Positions 1 to 4,760 of a stretch of 6,377 bases of DNA are shown here, piece by piece. The notes below the pieces were generated by a model that saw nothing but the letters and a program-made list of their open reading frames with translations, did not search any database and was not told the DNA's origin. Each line of letters opens with the position of its first letter. Within the stretch, counting starts at the first letter, position 1. A program made the position numbers and the translations under genes. Source of the stretch: Bacteroidales bacterium (GTDB lineage Bacteria > Bacteroidota > Bacteroidia > Bacteroidales > F082); NCBI GenBank assembly GCA_900771045.1, contig CAAGMM010000383.1:1-6377 (forward strand), read 5' to 3'.

Positions 1-53
1 ACAACTGCCAGATGCTCTGCCGCGAGTGCAACCGTCGGAAAAGCGGGAAATAA
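1..53 (+). CDS. C-terminal end of an HNH endonuclease-like protein (5' partial)
   Basis: The frame beginning at base 3 reads NCQMLCRECNRRKSGK and stops at TAA 51-53. The pattern Asn-x-Gln-x-Leu-Cys-x-x-Cys-Asn-x-x-Lys-x-x-Lys is the usual ending of HNH nucleases: the two cysteines belong to the zinc-binding CxxC pair, and the following Asn and Lys residues sit in the last helix of the beta-beta-alpha fold. Only about 16 residues are visible, so neither the catalytic His nor the rest of the protein can be checked. The other two forward frames give no recognisable ending. It could be the tail of a restriction or defence nuclease or of a mobile-element protein. The call rests on the motif alone. 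Confidence 0.6.
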   Translation, partial: NCQMLCRECNRRKSGK

Positions 54-68
54 TCAGCAATAATTTTT

Positions 69-100
69 TTTGTGTCTCAAAGATTTTTTTCGTATCTTTG
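69..100 (+). promoter_or_regulatory. Bacteroidetes-type promoter of the toxin-antitoxin module
   Basis: TTTG at 69-72 and TATCTTTG at 93-100 match the Bacteroidetes -33 (TTTG) and -7 (TAnnTTTG) elements, with a 20-base spacer. Transcription would start near 106-108, leaving a leader of about 14 bases before the ATG at 121. The promoter covers the TTG at 70, which argues against using that codon as a translation start. Confidence 0.75.
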
Positions 101-120
101 CGGCGATAAAGACAACATCT

Positions 121-324
121 ATGACAGAACTGATATTAAACGTTGAAAACGAAAGCATTCTTCCAAGCTTAAAAAAAGTTTTGGGCAGCCTGACCGGCGT
201 TACCGTAAAGAAAGCCCCGAAAAGGAAAAAAAGCGGCCTCGAAACGGCTTTTGAAGACATCGAAGCCGGAAGAGTGTATTCCGCTAAAGATGGCAGTGAC
301 CTTATTCGTAAATGTTTGGAATAA
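121..324 (+). CDS. antitoxin of a YafQ/RelE-type toxin-antitoxin module
   Basis: This 67-residue protein should bind and neutralise the toxin encoded immediately downstream and, as is usual for such modules, repress their shared promoter. Residues 1-25 look like a short beta strand (LILNVEN) followed by a helix (SILPSLKKVLGSL), which would suit a dimerisation or DNA-binding part. Residues 30-38 form a strongly basic linker (KKAPKRKKS). Residues 39-67 (GLETAFEDIEAGRVYSAKD and onward) resemble the toxin-wrapping C-terminus common in antitoxins paired with YafQ-like toxins in Bacteroidetes. I chose the ATG at 121 because the longer in-frame TTG at 70 lies inside the promoter. The stop codon TAA 322-324 shares its last base with the ATG of the toxin. 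The antitoxin family is inferred mainly from size and position, since antitoxin sequences diverge quickly. Confidence 0.8.
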   Translation: MTELILNVENESILPSLKKVLGSLTGVTVKKAPKRKKSGLETAFEDIEAGRVYSAKDGSDLIRKCLE

Positions 325-599
325 TGTACTCTGTAAAATTTACCGGAAGTTTTAAAAAAGACGTCAAGCGTTGTGCAAAGCGAGGACTTGATGTCTCTTT
401 AATCACTAAGGCTGTAGATATATTATTGGCAAACGGCTCTCTGCCCGCCGAATACAAACCTCACAAACTCGTCGGAACAAAAGGCGACAACACTTGGAAA
501 TGCCACATTCAGCCTGACTGGCTTTTGGTTTGGCAACAGTTCGACAAGGAATTGATTATGTTGATGGTAGGCACCGGCAGACATTCCGACTTGTTTTAA
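324..599 (+). CDS. yafQ: YafQ-like mRNA interferase toxin (RelE/ParE superfamily)
   Basis: YafQ toxins are ribosome-dependent endoribonucleases that cut mRNA in the ribosomal A site and stop translation. Counted from the ATG at 324 the protein has 91 residues, close to the 92 of E. coli YafQ. The family's active-site set is present: His47 (KPHKL), His61, Asp65 and Trp66 (CHIQPDW), His87 (GTGRHSDLF) and the C-terminal Phe91. They match the YafQ residues His50, His63, Asp67, His87 and Phe91 in order and spacing. The N-terminus (MYSVKFTGSFKKDVKRCAKR) also has the family's basic helix. An in-frame ATG at 312 would add four residues. I prefer 324 because it makes the one-base TAATG overlap with the antitoxin stop, which suggests coupled translation. 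Nothing suggests the toxin is broken. The gene symbol denotes the family rather than proven orthology. Confidence 0.88.
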   Translation: MYSVKFTGSFKKDVKRCAKRGLDVSLITKAVDILLANGSLPAEYKPHKLVGTKGDNTWKCHIQPDWLLVWQQFDKELIMLMVGTGRHSDLF

Positions 600-664
600 G
601 ATGAACCCTTAAAAATAATTTATCGGGCCTCATTTGAAAAAATTTGCGAAATCGGTTTTTTTTC

Positions 665-695
665 TTTGAAATCACAAAACGCTTTCTTAAATTTG
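665..695 (+). promoter_or_regulatory. Bacteroidetes-type promoter of the six-gene redox-sensing operon
   Basis: TTTG at 665-668 and TAAATTTG at 688-695 match the -33 and -7 consensus with a 19-base spacer. Transcription would begin near 701-703, about 20 bases before the ATG at 723. It is the only strong promoter seen upstream of any gene in the operon. A second perfect -7 match, TATTTTTG at 713-720, lies immediately downstream. Its only candidate -33 element is the TTTG of the first -7 box, at a short spacing of 17 bases, and it would start transcription inside the gene. Confidence 0.7.
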
Positions 696-722
696 CAGTA
701 GTTTAGGAAATGTATTTTTGTT

Positions 723-1058
723 ATGAAAGTAAAAGACTTAGTTGAAAAATTGAATTTGAAGGTTCTTGCCGGAGCCGACGGCTTAGACCGTGAAATCGAC
801 GGCTGCTACATCTCCGACCTGCTCAGCGACGTCATGGGGAACGCACAGGAAGGAAACGTCTGGATAACGCTGCAGACGCACAAAAACGTGATGGCCGTCG
901 CATCACTGAAAGAGATAGCCTGCATCATCTTAGTCAAGAACCTCACGGCCAACGAAGACACCGTAAACCAAAGCAATGAAGAAGGCCTCCCGCTTCTCCA
1001 GACAAGCCTCCCGACTTACGAAATCGCAGGAAAAATTTACAATCTCATAGAAAAATAA
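723..1058 (+). CDS. DRTGG-domain-like protein, first copy
   Basis: This 111-residue soluble protein consists of a single domain that resembles the DRTGG family (Pfam PF07085). That family is a small domain of uncertain function, also found in phosphotransacetylase-like proteins, that often accompanies hydrogenase regulatory genes. Visible family features are the N-terminal helix and strand MKVKDLVEKLNLKVLAG, a central SDLLSDVM (31-38), the strand WITLQTH (47-53), and the C-terminal pattern EEGLPLLQT (86-94) followed by TYEIAGKIY (98-106). The literal DRTGG signature is absent, as in many small stand-alone members. It aligns along its whole length with the second copy at 2408-2752. There is no membrane segment or signal peptide. 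It is the first gene of the operon and its TAA shares a base with the ATG of the PHP gene. A ligand-binding or regulatory role is inference. Confidence 0.82.
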   Translation: MKVKDLVEKLNLKVLAGADGLDREIDGCYISDLLSDVMGNAQEGNVWITLQTHKNVMAVASLKEIACIILVKNLTANEDTVNQSNEEGLPLLQTSLPTYEIAGKIYNLIEK

Positions 1059-1837
1059 TGGCGGAAATCAAGCCATATAGAGCCGACCTTCACATCCACA
1101 CGGTGCTTTCGCCGTGCGGCGACATCTATATGAGTCCGGCCGGCATCATCGAGCAGGCAAAGAAACTGCATCTTGACATCATCGCCATCACCGACCACAA
1201 CTCGACGCGGCAGGTGAAAGTGACGCAGAAAATCGGACGCGAAAACGGCGTCTTCGTCATTGGGGGCGTGGAAATCACGACCCAGGAGGAAGCACACGCA
1301 CTCGCCTACTTCGAAACCGACGAACAATTAGACCGTTTTCAGGAGTTCCTCGACGAACATCTCCCGCACATCCCGAATGATGAGGAAAAATTCGGCTATC
1401 AACTCATCGTCGATGAAAACGAAGAGATTGTCGATGAACAGCAATGGCTTCTATGGTCGGCATTGGACGTTGACTTGGACGGGCTGTACGACAAAGTTCA
1501 CGAGATCGGCGGGCTTTTCGTACCGGCGCACGTCAACAAACCGGCGTCAAGCCTCATGAGCCAGCTCGGCTTCATACCGCCCGACATCAAGGCCGACGCC
1601 CTCGAGATAAGCAAACACGTCAAAAAAGACGACTTCCTGAAGAAGTTCGCGTATCTGAAGAAATTCGCCTTCACGAGGAGTTCCGACGCGCACTTCACAC
1701 ACATCATCGCCGAAGTGCATTGCGCACTACACCTCGCCGAACCTACGTTTGCGGAGTTCCGCAAGGCACTGAGGAATGAAGACGGGCGTTTCGTCGAGAC
1801 GGAACCGAAAGAAAAACTGCAACTGTTATTTGGGTAA
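1058..1837 (+). CDS. PHP-domain metal-dependent phosphoesterase
   Basis: This 259-residue PHP-superfamily hydrolase, a TIM-barrel-like fold that binds up to three metal ions, has its expected ligands in order: His12 and His14 in DLHIHT, Asp46-His47 in ITDHN, Glu72 in GVEIT, His80 in EEAHALAYF, His158 in VPAHVNKP, and Asp210 and His212 in RSSDAH. With the site complete, it is probably an active phosphoesterase, on a nucleotide or another phosphorylated small molecule. The substrate cannot be read from the sequence. Residues 85-135 form an acidic insertion (for example VDENEEIVDEQQW) between the third and fourth metal motifs. The protein is soluble, with no signal peptide. Its start overlaps the preceding stop by one base and the next gene follows after 12 bases. 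In related hydrogenase-linked clusters a PHP protein occupies the same position. The family call is firm, while its job in the cassette is unknown. Confidence 0.9.
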   Translation: MAEIKPYRADLHIHTVLSPCGDIYMSPAGIIEQAKKLHLDIIAITDHNSTRQVKVTQKIGRENGVFVIGGVEITTQEEAHALAYFETDEQLDRFQEFLDEHLPHIPNDEEKFGYQLIVDENEEIVDEQQWLLWSALDVDLDGLYDKVHEIGGLFVPAHVNKPASSLMSQLGFIPPDIKADALEISKHVKKDDFLKKFAYLKKFAFTRSSDAHFTHIIAEVHCALHLAEPTFAEFRKALRNEDGRFVETEPKEKLQLLFG

Positions 1838-1849
1838 TGAATTTGAATA

Positions 1850-2398
1850 ATGAAAGAGTTATCATTACACGTATATGATTTGATGGAGAACTCCATTGCG
1901 GCGAAGGCGACACTCGTCGAGCTCACCATCCGCGACAGCCTGAAGGACAATGTCTATGCCTTCACCATCAAGGACAACGGAAAGGGAATGAGCAAGGAGT
2001 TCTTAGCAAAAGTGACCGACCCGTGGACGACGACGCGCACCACGCGAAAAGTCGGCATCGGGCTTCCCCTGATAAAGATGAACACCGAAAACTGCGGAGG
2101 CGGAATGAAAATAGAAAGTGAAGTCGGCGTCGGGACACAACTCGACTTCTGGTTTCAACACGACAACATCGACCGCCCGCCGATGGGCGACATCTCGGGC
2201 ACCATCGTGATGCTGACATCGCAATATGAAGACATTCACTTCATTTACAGGCACATCACCGACAAAGACGAATACGTCTTCGACACCGACGAAGTGAAAG
2301 AGGCCCTCGACGGAATGTCGATGCACGACGTAGCCATCATGAAATACCTGAAGGAGATGATACAGGAAAACTTAAACGAAATAGAATATAACGATTAG
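1850..2398 (+). CDS. stand-alone histidine-kinase-type ATPase domain protein (HATPase_c)
   Basis: This 182-residue protein is essentially one GHKL ATPase domain. The N box is DLMENSIAAKA (Glu13, Asn14), the G1 box is DNGKGM (42-47), a histidine-kinase-like F-box segment DPWTTTRTT lies at 57-65, the G2 box is VGIGLPLIK (68-76), and the GVGT strand follows at 93-96. It has no sensor domain, membrane segment or phospho-acceptor His helix, so it cannot be a complete sensor kinase. It must act on a partner protein or simply bind ATP. Residues 105-182 form an additional C-terminal part rich in acidic residues and helix (DTDEVKEALDG onward) that I do not recognise. The gene lies 12 bases after the PHP gene and 9 bases before the second DRTGG-like gene. 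A role in signalling to or from the iron-sulfur protein is inferred from context. Confidence 0.85.
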   Translation: MKELSLHVYDLMENSIAAKATLVELTIRDSLKDNVYAFTIKDNGKGMSKEFLAKVTDPWTTTRTTRKVGIGLPLIKMNTENCGGGMKIESEVGVGTQLDFWFQHDNIDRPPMGDISGTIVMLTSQYEDIHFIYRHITDKDEYVFDTDEVKEALDGMSMHDVAIMKYLKEMIQENLNEIEYND

Positions 2399-2407
2399 TA
2401 TTTAAAG

Positions 2408-2752
2408 ATGAAATTAAGACAAATAACCGAACTGTTGGAAGCCAAAGTGCTTTGTGGCGAAGAACGCTTAGACGACGACAACGACTACTGCTTCAGTTCC
2501 GACCTGATGAGCGAAGTCCTCACCTTGGGCGACCAGAACCCCATCATCATAACGGGGCTATGCACTATGCAGACCATACGCACGTGCGAGATGGGCAACC
2601 TCGAAGTCGTCGTCTTCGTAAGGAAAAAGAAGCCCACGCCCGAGATGATAGAACTCGCTGAAGAAAACGGCATGATACTGCTTTCGAGCGACTTCTCTAT
2701 GTTCAAGGCCTGCGGAATCTTGTACCAAAACGGACTCAAGCCTTTATTCTAA
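2408..2752 (+). CDS. DRTGG-domain-like protein, second copy
   Basis: This 114-residue soluble single-domain protein is paralogous to the operon's first gene. It shares the opening MK-x(6-7)-L-x(3)-KVL-x-G, the motif SDLMSEVL at exactly residues 31-38, the strand IIITG (46-50), a basic segment VRKKKP (71-76) where the first copy has VKNLT, and the ending EENGMILLSSDFSMFKACG (85-103). It again lacks the literal DRTGG string. Differences are concentrated in residues 39-62, where this copy has a CTMQTIRTCEM helix with two extra cysteines (Cys52, Cys60). Each copy is followed closely by a signalling or hydrolase gene, suggesting that the operon grew by duplication or that each copy partners one ATPase. 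Binding function is unproven. Confidence 0.8.
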   Translation: MKLRQITELLEAKVLCGEERLDDDNDYCFSSDLMSEVLTLGDQNPIIITGLCTMQTIRTCEMGNLEVVVFVRKKKPTPEMIELAEENGMILLSSDFSMFKACGILYQNGLKPLF

Positions 2753-2770
2753 CACCTAAAAAACAAGATT

Positions 2771-3184
2771 ATGCATTTCGAATACACCGTCATCGAAGGG
2801 GATTTTGTGAACGCCGGCTCAGCGTCGAGCTCGGTCAAGAAGACGCTGAAGCAGCTCAACGTCTCCCCCGCCATCGTCAAAAGGGTCGTCGTCGCACTGT
2901 ACGAGGCCGAAGTCAACGCCATCGCGCACGCCTACGGAGGCGTCGTCACCGCCGACATCGAATCCAACCAGATAACGATGCGCGTCATCGACAAGGGACC
3001 CGGCATTCCCGACATCGAATGGGCCATGCAGGAAGGCAACTCCACGGCACGCCCCGAAGTCCGCGACATGGGCTTCGGAGCCGGAATGGGACTTCCAAAC
3101 ATAAAGAAAAACGTCGACCAACTGAACGTGCAATCGACAGTCGGCGTGGGCACGACGGTTGAAATGATTGTAAATCTTTGTTAA
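2771..3184 (+). CDS. RsbW-like anti-sigma/serine kinase-type ATPase domain protein
   Basis: This 137-residue GHKL ATPase resembles the RsbW/SpoIIAB class of small serine kinases that inhibit partner proteins by binding and phosphorylation. The N box is ALYEAEVNAIAHAYGG (42-57; Glu45, Asn49, His53), the G1 box is DKGPGI (74-79), and the glycine-rich G2 lid is GFGAGMGLPNIK (101-112), followed by GVGTTVEMIV (125-134). The N-terminal 40 residues have the strand and helix arrangement of the class. The whole protein is the domain, so it needs a separate target. No RsbV-like antagonist and no sigma factor is encoded nearby. It starts 18 bases after the second DRTGG-like gene and lies upstream of the iron-sulfur gene. 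A homologous small ATPase is known in hydrogenase operons of Thermotoga and clostridia. The ATPase call is firm, but kinase activity is inference. Confidence 0.87.
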   Translation: MHFEYTVIEGDFVNAGSASSSVKKTLKQLNVSPAIVKRVVVALYEAEVNAIAHAYGGVVTADIESNQITMRVIDKGPGIPDIEWAMQEGNSTARPEVRDMGFGAGMGLPNIKKNVDQLNVQSTVGVGTTVEMIVNLC

Positions 3185-3195
3185 TCAAAGATTTA
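3171..3195. repeat. 10-bp perfect inverted repeat at the end of the RsbW-like gene
   Basis: TAAATCTTTG at 3171-3180 is the exact reverse complement of CAAAGATTTA at 3186-3195, with a 5-base loop TTAAT. The stop codon 3182-3184 lies in the loop. The stem has only two G-C pairs and is not followed by a run of T, so it is a poor terminator. It could be a weak RNA hairpin between the ATPase and iron-sulfur genes or a DNA-binding palindrome. Confidence 0.5.
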
Positions 3196-3229
3196 ATTAA
3201 ATAAAACACTAACAATTAAAACTAAGGTT

Positions 3230-4591
3230 ATGACATTCTACCACGCATTGCAAATTGACGAAAACCGCTGTATGGGTTGTTCGCACTGTATGAGTTCCTG
3301 TCCGACGGAGGCCATCAGGGTGCGGAACGGCAAAGCCGTAATCGACGAAGCCAGGTGCATCGACTGCGGGAACTGCTTCAAAGCCTGCCGTTTCAGGGCC
3401 ATCTACATCAAACAGGACGACTTTGAGTCGATATTCGGGTTCAAGTGCAGGGTCGCGCTGCTGCCGTCGGTGTTCCTCGGGCAATTTCCGCAGGACATAA
3501 CGGTGTCGCGCATCTACAACATCTTGAAAGAGTTAGGCTTCACGCATATTTTCGAGACGGACGCCGCGACTTCGATATTCACGATGGCGAAAAACGCATA
3601 CGCCGCGGCCCATCCCGACATCAAACCGCTGATTTCGTCATTCTGCCCCGCCGTGGTAAGGCTGATACAGGTGCGTTTCCCGGGGCTCGTGGAAAACATC
3701 ATGCCCATCAAGGCGCCTATCGACATCATGGCCATCTACGCAAGAAGGCAGATAAAAAAACAGCTGTCACTTGACGACGACGAGATCGGCATCTTCTACA
3801 TCACGCCGTGCGCCGCGAAAATAGCCGCCGTGAAAAGTCCCGTCGGAGAGGAAAAGTCAAACGTTGACGGCGTCATCAACATGGACTCACTCTACAACCG
3901 GGTTTATAAGAAGATTAAGGAACAGGGCAAAAACTATCAGGAAGTGAAACTGCCGATTCCGCAGCTGTCGTCGGACGGCGTCCTCACCTCGCTGACCAAC
4001 GGCGAGAGGCGGCTTTCCAACGTCCCGCATTCCCTTTCCATCGACGAGATACAGAACGTCACGGAGTTTCTCGAAAAGGTGGAGAACGACGAGATTGAAG
4101 ACATCGACTTCCTCGAACTCAGGGCCTGCGACCAGAGCTGTCCGGGCGGAATCCTCACCTGCGACAACCGTTTCCTGATATGCGAGCGTATGTTCGCCCG
4201 AGCCCGCAAAGTGGCGGAACGCGAACGCAACGGCATTCAGACCAAAGAGCTTCAGGTCGCCGAAGACGCGGATTATCTTCTGAGCCACAGCAGCGTGAGC
4301 GAAGTCAAGCCGCGCTCGATGATGAGCCTCGACGACGACATCTCAAAGGCGATGGAAAAGATGAACCTGATGCGTGAGATTCATAAGAAACTGCCTCAGA
4401 TCGACTGCGGAGTCTGCGGAGCCCCGACATGCGAAGCCCTCGCCGCCGACGTCGCCTGCGGGAAAGCGTCACTCAAAAACTGCATATTCATCCAAAGAAA
4501 CCTCGCCACGAAAGGTGAAATCGACAGAGACGAAATATTGAAGATTATGGGGGAAATCTGGGGCGAGGATATAATGGAATACTTGAAATAA
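3230..4591 (+). CDS. [FeFe]-hydrogenase-related iron-sulfur protein, putative sensory type (HydS-like)
   Basis: This 453-residue cytoplasmic protein reads in order as follows. Residues 14-53 form a two-cluster ferredoxin domain (Cys14, 17, 20, 24 and Cys43, 46, 49, 53). Residues 70-310 form an [FeFe]-hydrogenase large-subunit domain with three degenerate H-cluster motifs: SSFCP (Cys139), TPCAAK (Cys194, Lys197) and ACDQSC (Cys300, Cys304). A helical linker follows, and a C-terminal 4Fe-4S domain of the PF04060 type has Cys393, 396, 401 and 418 spaced C-x2-C-x4-C-x16-C. The four H-cluster cysteines are kept. The proton-path cysteine of TSCCP is Phe138, the Glu of MPCxxKxxE is Ala, and the two motif methionines are Thr192 and Arg298. 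This fits a low-turnover sensory protein better than a catalytic hydrogenase. Unlike many described HydS proteins it has no PAS domain. It is the last gene of the operon, 45 bases after the ATPase gene. Whether it assembles a complete H-cluster is unknown. Confidence 0.88.
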   Translation: MTFYHALQIDENRCMGCSHCMSSCPTEAIRVRNGKAVIDEARCIDCGNCFKACRFRAIYIKQDDFESIFGFKCRVALLPSVFLGQFPQDITVSRIYNILKELGFTHIFETDAATSIFTMAKNAYAAAHPDIKPLISSFCPAVVRLIQVRFPGLVENIMPIKAPIDIMAIYARRQIKKQLSLDDDEIGIFYITPCAAKIAAVKSPVGEEKSNVDGVINMDSLYNRVYKKIKEQGKNYQEVKLPIPQLSSDGVLTSLTNGERRLSNVPHSLSIDEIQNVTEFLEKVENDEIEDIDFLELRACDQSCPGGILTCDNRFLICERMFARARKVAERERNGIQTKELQVAEDADYLLSHSSVSEVKPRSMMSLDDDISKAMEKMNLMREIHKKLPQIDCGVCGAPTCEALAADVACGKASLKNCIFIQRNLATKGEIDRDEILKIMGEIWGEDIMEYLK

Positions 4592-4688
4592 AGGTGGGTT
4601 CTATAAATCGCCTTGGTGAATGGTACTGCCTGATGCTTGACGTGATTTCTTCGTTGACAAGATTTTTTGATTTTTTTCAAAAGACACT

Positions 4689-4719
4689 TTTTACGCAGTT
4701 GATTTTTGTTGTATTTTTG
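4689..4719 (+). promoter_or_regulatory. Bacteroidetes-type promoter of the surface-protein gene
   Basis: TATTTTTG at 4712-4719 is a perfect -7 element (TAnnTTTG). The -33 position holds only TTTT (4689-4692, 19-base spacer), one mismatch from TTTG. Transcription would start near 4726, giving a leader of about 35 bases with a short hairpin, TTGCT/AGCAA (4729-4742). The 169 bases between the operon and this gene are otherwise T-rich and contain no gene or convincing terminator. Confidence 0.6.
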
Positions 4720-4760
4720 CAACCCGAATTGCTTGAAAGCAACAAACAGTTAAATACCAA

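Noticed and set aside
70..120. A 17-codon N-terminal extension of the antitoxin from TTG at 70.
   Set aside because: It lies across the promoter elements at 69-100, upstream of the expected transcription start, and its sequence looks unlike an antitoxin N-terminus.
1498..1950. A 150-codon open frame on the minus strand.
   Set aside because: It lies opposite the PHP and ATPase genes, crosses their junction, has no recognisable motif and is explained by the codon pattern of the real genes.
3196..3229. A separate promoter for the iron-sulfur gene.
   Set aside because: No TAnnTTTG element with a correctly spaced TTTG is present. The nearest match, AATCTTTG at 3173-3180, has a mismatch and is part of the palindrome.
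3887..4288. A 133-codon open frame on the minus strand.
   Set aside because: It is entirely antisense to the conserved iron-sulfur protein, with no family resemblance and no promoter.
3230..4591. Annotation as a catalytic [FeFe] hydrogenase HydA.
   Set aside because: The proton-path Cys, the Glu and the Met residues of the three signature motifs are replaced, and the domain order fits the sensory or regulatory relatives.
4665..4682. TTTTGA/TCAAAA inverted repeat with a T-rich loop as a terminator of the operon.
   Set aside because: The stem is almost all A-T, and the T-rich surroundings make such matches likely by chance. The AAGGTG/CGCCTT pairing at 4591-4614 is also short and lacks a T-run.
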